Positions 23,591-31,220 of a stretch of DNA of 39,456 nucleotides are shown piece by piece. The notes beneath the pieces were generated by a model, which had not been told where the DNA came from, searched no databases, and saw only the letters and a list, made by a program, of their open reading frames with translations. The position numbers were made by a program, and so were the translations under genes. The stretch is from an uncultured Acidobacteriia bacterium (GTDB taxonomy: Bacteria > Acidobacteriota > Terriglobia > Bryobacterales > Bryobacteraceae), in the NCBI GenBank assembly GCA_903925015.1, contig CAIYDY010000304.1, positions 1 through 39,456 on the forward strand. The letters are read 5' to 3'. The number at the start of each line of letters is the position of its first letter. Position 1 is the first letter of the stretch.

Positions 23591-24560
23591 TTGGCCGCGG
23601 AGCGGGGGACCCTCCAGCGTGAGGGCTCCATCGCCGCTATAATTCGACAAGAGGCGCTGATCATCGGCGAGCAGGGCTTCCGCGTAAAGCTGGGCGCCCG
23701 AATCGTAGTGGATACGAACCTGCGCTGCCGGGTGAACCCGGCGTTGAATTCAGACCCGTCGGGACCGCTCCAGCTCGGCCAGCAACTTACATCGCAATAT
23801 ACCGCGACTGAGGAGGTGCTCGTCGGCAATGTTCGATGGTATCGAATGAAGGGTACCCACTGCTGGATTTATGGCCCCTCCACGTTTCTTTGGAATAGCA
23901 GCGACCACGAACTTGTTGCATTCGCGATTCTGGACCGATTGACGAAGAAGGACGTCAGATTCGAGGACTTTATCGAGGCTGAGAAAGTCATGCTGAACAC
24001 TTTCGGCTGGACGTTTGGATGGTCGGAACGAGCACGTCAGCCCTCGGCTTCGCTTCAAGATTCTTCAAATGCTCGACAGCGCTGCATTGTTCAAAGACAC
24101 TTCCAGTCCCGATTTCCAGACTTGGCAGAATCTCCACGGAAGCCTGTTGAGCAATGCAGCGGAGCCAAACCAGAACGCCGTGACCGTACCACCCGAGGAA
24201 TACTGGAAGCTGTTTCAAGCCAACAGGAACGAGCTTTGGGCGGACGACGCCGCATGGGCCGCCTCATCGTGGGGGCCATATTCGGATGAATGCGATTCAG
24301 GGTGCCAGTTTTCCTGGATCGGACGGCGGGATGCGGAATATTGGAAAGAGCTCCCCAAGGGTCGGCATATAGGTGAAGCCCTCGCACGCGCCAACGCGGG
24401 CGTTGCAGATCTCGCAAAGACCGCTTGCGACTCGCCCCGAAACTCTCTCGATCACAAGGACATCATTGCCATGCGCGACAGCCTGTCGAGGGTAACCCAT
24501 GTGGCGAAACTGAAGCTTGTCAAGGCACTCGACGAGATCGCCAGAAGATGTCCGAATTAA
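23591..24560 (+). pseudogene. SH3-like domain protein gene broken by one frameshift
   Basis: The first frame (from TTG 23591) carries an SH3b-like region: RIVVDTNLRCRVNPALNSDP, GQQLTSQYTATEEVLV and RWYRMKGTHCWIYGPS. At about 24014-24016, in ACGTTTGGAT, the reading continues sensibly only if one T is removed. It then runs through RLRFKILQMLDSAALF and on to a stop at 24560. The combined product would be about 320 residues. I do not recognise the second half (VPPEEYWKLFQANRNELWAD, SRVTHVAKLKLVKALDEIAR). An assembly error could explain the break. Confidence 0.6.
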
Positions 24561-24657
24561 CCCGGCGGGCGGCCTTCGGAGCGTATTGCTGCGGTCAACC
24601 GGCAAGCGCCGGTCCAGCTTGGAGCGACCCAAATTCACCATGTCAGCCAACAGTTTT

Positions 24658-24699
24658 ATGCGGAAAACTCTTGAGACCACGGAACCCGTGGGTGCCGAA
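24658..24699 (+). pseudogene. N-terminal fragment of the CopG antitoxin seen at 21068
   Basis: 42 bases encoding MRKTLETTEPVGAE differ from the start of the antitoxin at 21068 at only two positions, then hit a stop. The break point abuts the DUF5615 fragment on the other strand. Confidence 0.8.
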
Positions 24700-24702
24700 T
24701 GA

Positions 24703-24761
24703 TGGTCCATCAAAAAGCGGGCCAACGTCCGGGGCGTGCCGTGGTCGAATAGAACTAGCAT
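24703..24761 (-). pseudogene. DUF5615 PIN-like toxin, N-terminal fragment
   Basis: The start reads MLVLFDHGTPRTLARFLMD, the conserved opening of DUF5615 toxins with its first acidic residue. It is cut after about 20 residues by the antitoxin fragment junction near 24700. It overlaps the DUF433 stop (TGATG), the usual DUF433-DUF5615 arrangement. Confidence 0.75.
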
Positions 24762-24940
24762 CACGATTGGGGGGACGGCGCTTCGGTACTGTGCGCCGCG
24801 AATTGAAGGACGGCCTGAACCTGTTCCCTCGTGCCGCCGAATTCCTCGACCAACTCATCAACATTCATGTCCTGAAGATTTTCGAACACGCTCGCAACCG
24901 GCATACGCGTTCCACGGAACACCCACGCGCCGACGCCGTT
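24761..24940 (-). pseudogene. DUF433 antitoxin, N-terminally truncated
   Basis: About 59 residues remain of a DUF433 protein: GAWVFRGTRMPVASVFENLQ, then VDELVEEFGGTREQVQAVLQ. Compared with the intact DUF433 at 26700, the first 20 or so residues are missing. The break at about 24940 is also the point where a plus-strand HigB fragment begins, so one rearrangement cut both genes. Confidence 0.78.
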
Positions 24941-25174
24941 GGGAAGTGCACAGTGTTCAATATCGGCGGAGATAACTTCCGCCTCGTTGTGCAGATCGAT
25001 TTTGAGACTCAGGTGATTTACGTGAAGAAGGTGATGACGCATGCGGAATACAGTCGAAGCGGACGGGCCGCGCGAGGCACGGCATCGGGTTCCAGAGAAA
25101 CTGATCGCGGCCAGGTCGTCCGCGAGTTTCTTAAAAGGAACGGAGCTATCTGGAAGCAAGCTTGCGGTTGTTGA
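24941..25174 (+). pseudogene. HigB-type toxin, N-terminally truncated with a foreign tail
   Basis: Residues encoded at 24941-25057 match the end of HigB toxins: CTVFNIGGDNFRLVVQIDFE and QVIYVKKVMTHAEYSR. The first half of the toxin is missing at the DUF433 junction. HigB should end just after THAEYS, but the frame continues through copy C of the tail repeat to 25174. The HigA gene overlaps it. Loss of the N-terminal half probably removes ribonuclease activity. Confidence 0.72.
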
Positions 25175-25601
25175 TTTGCAGTATGCCAGGTTGCTGAGCG
25201 ACTTCGCTCCGGTCGCGATCAAGACCGATGCGGAGCACGCACGGGCGCTGAAAACAGTCGGCGAACTGATGGAAAAAGAGAGACGGTCACAGGCCGAAAC
25301 GTCGCTGCTGAAGCTGCTCGCGGTACTGATTGAGGGTTACGAACAGGATCGTTTTTCGATGGGAGAGGCAAGCCCATTGGAGTCCTTGCAGGAACTGATG
25401 CGGGCCCGGAAAATGCGGCCTACCGAACTGTGGGATGTCTTCGGATCCAAAGGGGTCGCATCGGAGGTACTCAACGGCAAGCGGGGAATCAGCATGGCCA
25501 TGGCGAGAAAGCTGGGCCGACTCTTTCATGTTCCGCCAGCGGTATTTATCGACGCGACGGGGGGCGGGCCGGACTCAAGCGACGACGGCCCGGTGATGTA
25601 G
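25041..25601 (+). CDS. HigA-like antitoxin with XRE helix-turn-helix
   Basis: The protein carries a C-terminal HTH: LESLQELMRARKMRPTELWD, then FGSKGVASEVLNGKRGISMA and KLGRLFHVPPAVFID. Its middle (KTVGELMEKERRSQAETSLL) is typical of HigA antitoxins of the HigB group. From ATG 25041 it is 186 residues, but the first 45 are encoded by the HigB end and the tail repeat and look foreign. The native start may be TTG 25176, just before the family-like sequence. With HigB truncated, it is an orphan antitoxin. Confidence 0.75.
   Translation: MRNTVEADGPREARHRVPEKLIAARSSASFLKGTELSGSKLAVVDLQYARLLSDFAPVAIKTDAEHARALKTVGELMEKERRSQAETSLLKLLAVLIEGYEQDRFSMGEASPLESLQELMRARKMRPTELWDVFGSKGVASEVLNGKRGISMAMARKLGRLFHVPPAVFIDATGGGPDSSDDGPVM
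25058..25135 (+). repeat. Shared tail repeat, copy C
   Basis: Nearly identical to copy A over about 78 bases: the stretches GCGGACGGGCCG, GGCATCGGGTTC and GATCGCGGCCAGGTCGTCCG are shared. It follows the HigB fragment and provides the start of the long higA frame. Confidence 0.75.
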
Positions 25602-25711
25602 CCACCGTCCACTCGTACTGGATTGTTCACCGGCCCGACTTGAAGCCGTTGGATGTCGTAGCCATCCTGCATGGCTATCGCGGTGTGGAAGGAATTCTCA
25701 AGACGTTGTAG
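25601..25711 (+). pseudogene. ParE-type toxin, C-terminal fragment
   Basis: The frame reads HSYWIVHRPDLKPLDVVAIL, then HGYRGVEGILKTL and a stop. This is the typical end of ParE toxins, whose last strand has the YRP-x-RVLHG-RD pattern. It directly follows the higA stop with no start codon. Together with the N-terminal fragment at 21923-22066 it suggests parE genes were broken more than once here. Confidence 0.72.
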
Positions 25712-26071
25712 CGGGTAAGGGGTGAGCATCCCAGCCTCGGCGGCACGGACCACTCCGACAAATACCCCAACGCGTCGGAGTTCCACCCTGCCATCAGGCT
25801 TGCATTAGCATTCCGGCCACCGAAAGGCTCGCTTTCGAAACGCCAATGCCGCGAGTCTGGCTCCGTGGCCAGCTGGATGCCGCCCCAAGGCCAGTCCAGC
25901 CGACGTTCCATGATCCCAACGACCGCGTGGCTCTGAACGTGCGGGCCGAATGCTTCCCGGATCGGAAGGTTGTGGGCATCAGTTGAGTGGAGCTGGTCTG
26001 GGGGTTGGGGACGCTGCACTGCATGAGGCAGCAACAGCCAAGTTCGGTATTCTAGGAGGCGAGAGGATCCA
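25712..26071. other. 360-base gap without a recognised gene
   Basis: Several open frames exist on the minus strand, including one through residues NLPIREAFGPHVQSHAVVG, but none resembles a family I know and none has a convincing start. It may be debris of an older gene. The bases ahead of the Uma2 gene hold AGGAGGCGAGAGGA, a plausible ribosome binding site. Confidence 0.45.
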
Positions 26072-26668
26072 ATGGCCACAAATCCGTTTCCATTTTTGAC
26101 GCCCCAGCGATACTTGGAAATGGAGCGCGAGGCCGAGTTCCGCAGTGAATACATCGATGGGCGGGCCTATGCGATGTCCGGGGGCAGCCGCAACCATTCG
26201 TGGGTGATTGCCAATACTCTGGGAACGTTGTTCGAACAGCTACGAGGCAAACGCTGCGGGGCGACCAGCAGCGACATGCGGCTCTACAGCGAGGAGTTCG
26301 GCATCTACACTTACCCCGACATCGTGGTCACATGCCCGCCGGAGCAGTTTCTGGACAATCACAAGGACACGATCACCGATGCCGTGGTGGTGGTGGAAGT
26401 CCTGTCGCCCTCGACGAAGAACTACGACCGTGGCGAAAAATTCCGGTTCTACCGCTCCTTGCCGTCGTTTGCAGAGTACTTGATTCTTGCGCAGGATACG
26501 GTTCGGGCCGAACACCACGTCAAGCAGGCAAACGGCTCGTGGTTGTTTCACGAGTACAGGTCCCCGGAGGATGAACTCGAGTTGGAGTCCATCGGATGCC
26601 GGTTGATTTTGGGTAGGCTGTACGAGCGGGTTGAGTTTGAGAGCGCCGAAATCCCGTATCGTGGCTGA
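26072..26668 (+). CDS. Uma2-family protein (DUF820 restriction-endonuclease-like fold)
   Basis: A 198-residue intact member of the Uma2 family, which has a PD-(D/E)xK nuclease-like fold and no settled function. Markers are TPQRYLEMEREAEFRSEYID with YIDGRAYAMSGGS, the central YPDIVVTCPPEQF with the acidic residue, and VVVVEVLSPSTKNYDRGEKF with the E-V-x-S catalytic-like strand. A strong ribosome binding site precedes ATG 26072. Uma2 genes are often multicopy and sit among toxin-antitoxin genes, as here. Confidence 0.9.
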   Translation: MATNPFPFLTPQRYLEMEREAEFRSEYIDGRAYAMSGGSRNHSWVIANTLGTLFEQLRGKRCGATSSDMRLYSEEFGIYTYPDIVVTCPPEQFLDNHKDTITDAVVVVEVLSPSTKNYDRGEKFRFYRSLPSFAEYLILAQDTVRAEHHVKQANGSWLFHEYRSPEDELELESIGCRLILGRLYERVEFESAEIPYRG

Positions 26669-26699
26669 CACGACAACCTGGATGGAAGGAGCCCGGATC

Positions 26700-26942
26700 A
26701 TGGCAACAGCAGACCTTGATTGGTCACAATGCCCCGCAGTGGAGAGCATCCCCGGCAAAGTTGGCGGTGCGTGGATTTTCCGGGGAACGCGGATGCCGGT
26801 GCAGATGGTGTTCGAAAATCTTGCGGCCGGAATGTCGGTGGGTGAGATCACCGAAGTTTTCGACGTGACACCGGAGGAAGTAAAAGCCGTCCTGCGCTTC
26901 GCCAGCCAGAGCCTGGCGCAAGCGCCCGCGTTCGGCGGATGA
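26700..26942 (+). CDS. DUF433 antitoxin
   Basis: An intact 80-residue DUF433 protein: ATADLDWSQCPAVESIPGKV, GAWIFRGTRMPVQMVFENLA and EITEVFDVTPEEVKAVLRFA. The family is a small DNA-binding-like antitoxin for DUF5615 PIN-like toxins. GGAAGGAG precedes ATG 26700. Its stop overlaps the start of the toxin gene (ATGA), which is broken by a frameshift. The second DUF433, at 24761-24940, is a truncated paralogue on the other strand. Confidence 0.88.
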   Translation: MATADLDWSQCPAVESIPGKVGGAWIFRGTRMPVQMVFENLAAGMSVGEITEVFDVTPEEVKAVLRFASQSLAQAPAFGG

Positions 26943-27081
26943 AAATCCTATTCGACAACGGCACCGGAAGCCGATTGCCCGTAGTCTAGCCAGCCACGAA
27001 ATCACCTTTGCGCGACAGATTGGCTGGCACGAGTTGGAAAACGGCGATCTGATTCAGCAGCAGGAAGAAGTTAGCAAATAA
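26939..27081 (+). pseudogene. DUF5615 PIN-like toxin, frameshifted and truncated
   Basis: The gene opens MKILFDNGTG and soon meets a stop. Shifting the frame by one base after GGCACC restores the family sequence PIARSLASHEITFARQIGWH, then ELENGDLIQQ. After that it ends in QEEVSK, without the second half of the PIN-like domain. One small deletion and one truncation are therefore needed. The antitoxin in front is intact. Confidence 0.78.
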
Positions 27082-27367
27082 CCTTGGATCGCCGCCACCA
27101 GGACAAATTGGACGAGGAAGCGAGCACCCTCCGTGTCACGTTCGATGAGTCGGCCTGTGTGACAAAAATGAAAGTACAGGGCGGGAAAGGCAAGCCTGAA
27201 TATGGCTACAAACAGTCTTACCAGCCCGGTCCCGGTTCCGGCCGGTACGGGAACATGCAACGCGGTGATGAACGACTTGGACGGGTCTCCGGCTGGCGGC
27301 TCATTCCTTGCACCGGGACAAAACGCCGATGGGGACTACCTCCGCCGGATGAAAGCCAAACTCGGAC

Positions 27368-27421
27368 CCGCGCGGCAAAAACTACGAGGTGCTGCGGGAG
27401 CGTGCCCGGGCGGCTGCCTAG
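27368..27421 (+). pseudogene. C-terminal remnant of the zeta-associated small protein
   Basis: The frame PRGKNYEVLRERARAAA then stop matches the pre-fusion end of the protein at 21661. It shows what the first gene looked like before the deletion there. Confidence 0.7.
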
Positions 27422-27424
27422 CCT

Positions 27425-27505
27425 GTGCCCACCCTGACTGTCTTCGCGGGTCCAAACGGGTCGGGCAAGGTCACGATCACCCGCAGTCTGGACTTCGAAG
27501 GCAGC
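27425..27505 (+). pseudogene. Zeta-type toxin, N-terminal remnant
   Basis: From GTG 27425: PTLTVFAGPNGSGKVTITRS, then LDFEG. This is the Walker A start of a zeta/AAA-type toxin, with Val in place of the usual Ser or Thr after the P-loop Lys. Family sequence ends at about 27505. Confidence 0.7.
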
Positions 27506-27676
27506 GACGAAGGGCTGGCGGCCGCCACCCGCTCTTCGCCAGTCACAGGAATTTTCACATGCCGGCATTTTTCTGCAACCCAAACAAATCAAACGCCAAA
27601 CAGCCTACACTACCAACGTAGTATTGATAGCCCTCGGTTCGTTTCCCACCCCCCTCCGCGCTAATCTCGGCGCGCG

Positions 27677-28468
27677 ATGGAAAACACAACCCAAACCACG
27701 GAAACTACACCGAACCCGGCTCCCAAGCCCCGCTCCGAAGCCCAAATAGCCGCCTCCCGCGCCAACGGAGCCAAATCCAAAGGCCCCGTCACCGAGGAAG
27801 GAAAGGCCCGCGCCGCCTTGAACGCCACCCGCCACGGGCTCCTCTCCACCCTCACCGTCGCCTACGGAGAACGCTCGGACTCCTTCATCCGGCTCTCCGC
27901 CACCCTCTACGACACCTTCGACCCCATCGACGAGCACGAACGCAACCTTGTCGACACCATGGTCAGCGCCATCTGGCGGCGCTCCCGCTGCCTCTCCATC
28001 GAAACCGCCGGCATCAGCCACATCCACGCCAAACAACGCGCCGCCGGTCTCCCGCCCCTCCATCCCGAACTCCAGGGCTCCTACGACCAAATCTTCCGCG
28101 CCCTCGTCGCCAACCCCGCCGAACAGCACACCCTCGACCTCCTCCACCGCTACGAGGCCCGCCACACCCGCTCCTACGAACGCGCCGTCAAAGCCCTGTT
28201 TGCATACCGCAAACTCTGCCAATCGAACCCAAACCCCCAGCCTGAAATCGAACCGGAGCCCCCTGCCGCGCCACCATTACCCGAACCAGCCCCGGAACCG
28301 CTCCCCGCTACCCCGGAACCCGAACACAAATCGGTGCCGAACGAACCCAAGCCGCCAGCCTCCACCGCCGCCAACCACCGCACCAATCAGAGCCCCAAGC
28401 CGCAAAACAACCACCCTGCCCGCACCAATTTCAAGAAGAACCAACGCAAAAACAAGAGGCGCAAATAG
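27677..28468 (+). CDS. SEAQIA-type family protein of unknown function
   Basis: A 263-residue protein with the conserved N-terminal block SEAQIAASRANGAKSKGPVT, then EEGKARAALNATRHGLLS. From memory this family is abundant, multicopy and of unknown function in Acidobacteriota. The middle (about residues 45-180) is helical. The last 80 residues are rich in Pro, Glu, Asn and Lys, ending FKKNQRKNKRRK, and are probably disordered. It has no signal peptide. It marks the end of the toxin-antitoxin region. Codon use is strongly biased to C in the third position, unlike the AT-richer cassette. Confidence 0.82.
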   Translation: MENTTQTTETTPNPAPKPRSEAQIAASRANGAKSKGPVTEEGKARAALNATRHGLLSTLTVAYGERSDSFIRLSATLYDTFDPIDEHERNLVDTMVSAIWRRSRCLSIETAGISHIHAKQRAAGLPPLHPELQGSYDQIFRALVANPAEQHTLDLLHRYEARHTRSYERAVKALFAYRKLCQSNPNPQPEIEPEPPAAPPLPEPAPEPLPATPEPEHKSVPNEPKPPASTAANHRTNQSPKPQNNHPARTNFKKNQRKNKRRK

Positions 28469-28510
28469 GAGGAGGAGATCGGGGGAGGAGATAGGAGGAG
28501 ACTGCACAGC

Positions 28511-29161
28511 TTGACTCCGCTCCCAAAACCCGTCACAATGAACACTGTTCAGGAAATGGTCACGGCGAGAAGGGAACGGCTCAAACAGGAACTCCGGGAG
28601 GACATCCTCAACGCGGCGCGTGAGCTGTTTGTCCGCGAGGGCTACGAGAGCGTCAGCATCCGCAAGATTGCGGATGGCTGCGGATGCGCGCCGGGAACCA
28701 TCTACCTGCACTTCGAGGACAAGGACGCCATCCTCGCCGCCATCTGCATGGAAACCTTCGAGAAGCTCGACCGCCGGATGGAGGCCATCCGGAATGACCA
28801 AGGGGACCCGTTGGACAGACTCCGGCGCGGCGGGCGGCAGTACGCCCAGTTCGCGTTGGACCACCCTTTCCACTACATTGTGACGTTCGGCGTGGCACCC
28901 AGTGCCAAACACAAGGGCGGCGACGAGGCAATGCAGGCCGGTCTTCGTTCCTTCGAATGCATGCGGGACTGCGTCCGCAAGTGCGTCGATGCCGGACAAC
29001 TCCGGTTCGACGACGTGGAGGCTGTCAGTCAATCCCTGTGGGCGGCGATGCACGGCGTCGTGATGCTGTTGATCACCAAACCGGGCTTCCCGTTCATCGA
29101 ACACACGCGGCTGGTGGAGACCACATTGGACATCGCGATGGAGGGAATCCGGGTGCGCTGA
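28511..29161 (+). CDS. TetR/AcrR-family transcriptional regulator
   Basis: An N-terminal TetR HTH: REDILNAARELFVREGYESV, then SIRKIADGCGCAPGTIYLHF. A variable ligand-binding domain follows. The start is uncertain. TTG 28511 has GGAGGAG ten bases upstream, but TTGACT there could instead be a -35 box (CACAAT 17 bases on), which would favour ATG 28556; ATG 28538 lies between. The tripartite exporter follows in the same direction, and a perfect 15-bp palindrome lies between them, so it probably represses the exporter and may sense its substrate. Confidence 0.88.
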   Translation: MTPLPKPVTMNTVQEMVTARRERLKQELREDILNAARELFVREGYESVSIRKIADGCGCAPGTIYLHFEDKDAILAAICMETFEKLDRRMEAIRNDQGDPLDRLRRGGRQYAQFALDHPFHYIVTFGVAPSAKHKGGDEAMQAGLRSFECMRDCVRKCVDAGQLRFDDVEAVSQSLWAAMHGVVMLLITKPGFPFIEHTRLVETTLDIAMEGIRVR

Positions 29162-29186
29162 TTCCGTCTATTTTTTTGCAACTTTC

Positions 29187-29201
29187 ATGAACGACGTTCA
29201 T
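29187..29201. promoter_or_regulatory. Likely TetR operator ahead of the exporter
   Basis: ATGAACG-A-CGTTCAT is a perfect 15-base palindrome, 25 bases after the TetR stop. It sits just downstream of TTGCAA (29176-29181) and overlaps a possible -10 region (ATTAAA), where a bound repressor would block the exporter promoter. Confidence 0.7.
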
Positions 29202-29242
29202 TAAATAAACGTAGATCAAGACAGAAGGAAGGAAACGGAAGC

Positions 29243-30385
29243 ATGAACTTTGTAGCGTGGAAGATGTTGACCGGGGACAAGGCCAAATACCTCGGCCTGA
29301 TCTTCGCAATCGCGTTTTCCACATTTCTGATGTCGCACCAAGCGTCGATCTTCTGCGGCCTGATGAACCGAACCCGCAGCCAGATTCTGGATGTCCGCGA
29401 CGCTTCGATTTGGGTGATGGATCCGAAGACGCAGTACTTGGATGAGGTGAAGTCGCTGCCGGACCAGGATTTGTACCGGGTCAGGGGCACTGAAGCCGTC
29501 GAGTGGGCTGTGCCCTTGTTCAAGGGGTTGGCACGCACGCGGGTGCACCGCGATGGCAGCTTCCGGGGCACCATCCTGATGGGCGTGGATGACGTTTCGC
29601 TGGTCGGCGGTCCGCAGGACATGGCGCTGGGCAAGCTGGACGCCCTGTTGCAACCGGATTCCATCATTTTGGACCGCGTCGGGTACAAATTCTTCTTCCC
29701 CGGCGAGCCGCTGGAGCTGGGAAAACAGGTGGAGATCAACGACCACTTGCTGACGGTGGCCGGGATCTGCAATTCGTCGGCCCCGTTTGTGAACCTGCCT
29801 GTGGCGTATGCCCGGTATTCGATTGCGATCAAGCTGGTGGGATCGGAACGGAACCTGATGTCGTTCATCGTGGCGCAGCCCCGGAAGGGCTTGTCCGCAG
29901 ACGATGCCGCGCGCCGAATTTCGGCGGCCACCGGGCTGAGGGCGGAAACGGCCTCGGACTTCGGTTGGCGGACCATCTGGTACTACATCCAGAACACGGG
30001 TATCCCGATCAACTTCGGCATCACGGTGCTGATCGCCTTGATTGTGGGCACGGTGGTGGCGGGCCAGACGTTCTACCTGTTCACGCTGGAAAATCTGAAG
30101 CAGTTCGGGGCATTGAAGGCCATCGGGGTCACCAACATGCGGATCACGGGCATGATCCTGATGCAGGCGGCGATTGTGGGGAGCATCGGGTACTGCATTG
30201 GAATCGCCATGACGGCGGCCTTCTTCGAGGCGACGAAAAACAATCTCGACCTCCGGGGCTTCTATATGCTGCCGGAAATCATGAAGGGCGTGGCGGTCAC
30301 GGTAGCCGGGATTGCGTTCCTCGCGAGTGTGGTGAGCGTCCGCAAGGTAGTGGTCTTGGAACCGGCTGTCGTATTTCGAGGTTAG
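29243..30385 (+). CDS. ABC exporter permease, DevC/FtsX type
   Basis: A 380-residue permease with an N-terminal helix (AKYLGLIFAIAFSTFLMSHQ), a periplasmic domain (about residues 45-245) and three C-terminal helices holding the FtsX/MacB-like core: TVVAGQTFYLFTLENLKQFG, ALKAIGVTNMRI and GYCIGIAMTAAF. It resembles DevC of DevBCA exporters, which pair with a TolC-type channel. GGAAGGAAA precedes the ATG. It is the first gene after the palindromic operator and is followed by the ATPase, adaptor and outer-membrane factor. Confidence 0.88.
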   Translation: MNFVAWKMLTGDKAKYLGLIFAIAFSTFLMSHQASIFCGLMNRTRSQILDVRDASIWVMDPKTQYLDEVKSLPDQDLYRVRGTEAVEWAVPLFKGLARTRVHRDGSFRGTILMGVDDVSLVGGPQDMALGKLDALLQPDSIILDRVGYKFFFPGEPLELGKQVEINDHLLTVAGICNSSAPFVNLPVAYARYSIAIKLVGSERNLMSFIVAQPRKGLSADDAARRISAATGLRAETASDFGWRTIWYYIQNTGIPINFGITVLIALIVGTVVAGQTFYLFTLENLKQFGALKAIGVTNMRITGMILMQAAIVGSIGYCIGIAMTAAFFEATKNNLDLRGFYMLPEIMKGVAVTVAGIAFLASVVSVRKVVVLEPAVVFRG

Positions 30386-30428
30386 CCTGTGGTCCAGGTC
30401 CGTGTGGGCCAGGCATTCTTGCCTGCAG

Positions 30429-30445
30429 CCGCCTTTTAGGCGGCG
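30429..30445 (+). other. Stem-loop between permease and ATPase genes
   Basis: GCCGCC-ttttA-GGCGGC forms a 6-bp GC stem in the 125-base gap between permease and ATPase. There is no T-run after it, so it is more likely to tune mRNA stability or attenuate than to end transcription. Confidence 0.45.
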
Positions 30446-30510
30446 GTAACCGGATGCCGGGGCCACGGTGGCTCTTTCCGCAGGGAGATTAGTTTTCAGG
30501 GGGGAATCGA

Positions 30511-31206
30511 ATGAGCAAGCATGCAGTGGAAACCCAGGGATTGTCAAAGGACTTCGGCACCGGCGACTCGGTGGTCCGGGTCCTTCGGGGGGTGGATTTC
30601 GAGGCGCGGCACGGCGAGATGACCCTGTTGGTGGGTCCAAGCGGCTGCGGGAAGACCACGTTGATATCGGTGATTGCGGGGTTGCTGGACAAGACGGGGG
30701 GCGCGATGGCAGTACTCGGGACGGACACGGCGGCCCTGTCGAGTTCGGAAGCCGTGCTGTTCCGGCGTCGGAACTTGGGTTTCGTGTTCCAGCAGTACAA
30801 CCTGTTGCCGTCGCTGACGGCAGCGGAAAATGCGGCGGTGCCGTTGCTCGCCGCCGGGATGTCGCGAAAAGCGGCAGTGGCGAAATCCTCCGAGCTGCTG
30901 GAGCGGCTGGGGATGGGGCCGAGGTTGAACGCGCTCCCCAACACGCTTTCCGGGGGCCAGCAGCAGCGTGTGGCAATCGCCCGCGCTTTGATCCACGGCC
31001 CCAAATTGGTGGTCTGCGACGAGCCGACTGCCGCTCTGGACCACGAGTCGGGCCATTCCGTAATGAAGCTCCTACGGGAAACGGCCGTTGGGCCCGACCG
31101 CGCGGTGATCGTGGTTACCCACGATTCCCGTGTATTTGAATTCGGTGACCGGATCGCCCACATGGACGACGGCCAAATCACGCACGTTGACACGAAGGGC
31201 AATTAA
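30511..31206 (+). CDS. ABC exporter ATPase, DevA/LolD type
   Basis: A 231-residue ATP-binding protein. Walker A is GPSGCGKTTL, the Q-loop region VFQQYNLLPSLTAAEN, the signature LSGGQQQRVAIARAL, and Walker B LVVCDEPTAALD, followed by the H-loop in VIVVTHDSR. This is the LolD/MacB-like group serving single-FtsX permeases. GGGGGA precedes the ATG. It forms one transport unit with the permease and the HlyD-type adaptor that starts 14 bases after its stop. Confidence 0.95.
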   Translation: MSKHAVETQGLSKDFGTGDSVVRVLRGVDFEARHGEMTLLVGPSGCGKTTLISVIAGLLDKTGGAMAVLGTDTAALSSSEAVLFRRRNLGFVFQQYNLLPSLTAAENAAVPLLAAGMSRKAAVAKSSELLERLGMGPRLNALPNTLSGGQQQRVAIARALIHGPKLVVCDEPTAALDHESGHSVMKLLRETAVGPDRAVIVVTHDSRVFEFGDRIAHMDDGQITHVDTKGN

Positions 31207-31220
31207 AGAGGACTAAGATC

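Larger units (their letters stand above)
27082..27676 (+). other. Degraded region with zeta-locus remnants
   Basis: No complete gene is supported. Frames at 27084 and 27202 (ATNSLTSPVPVPAGTGT) have no family match that I can see. The two recognisable pieces, at 27368-27421 and 27425-27505, are listed separately. After 27505 the sequence loses family character until the gene at 27677. Confidence 0.5.

Noticed and set aside
28468-28500. GGAGGAGA repeated three times before the tetR gene
   Set aside because: Probably a purine-rich leader providing a ribosome binding site; too short to call a repeat element.
29216-30976. Long minus-strand frame of 586 codons opposite the exporter permease and ATPase
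   Set aside because: Shadow of genes with clear Walker and FtsX motifs.
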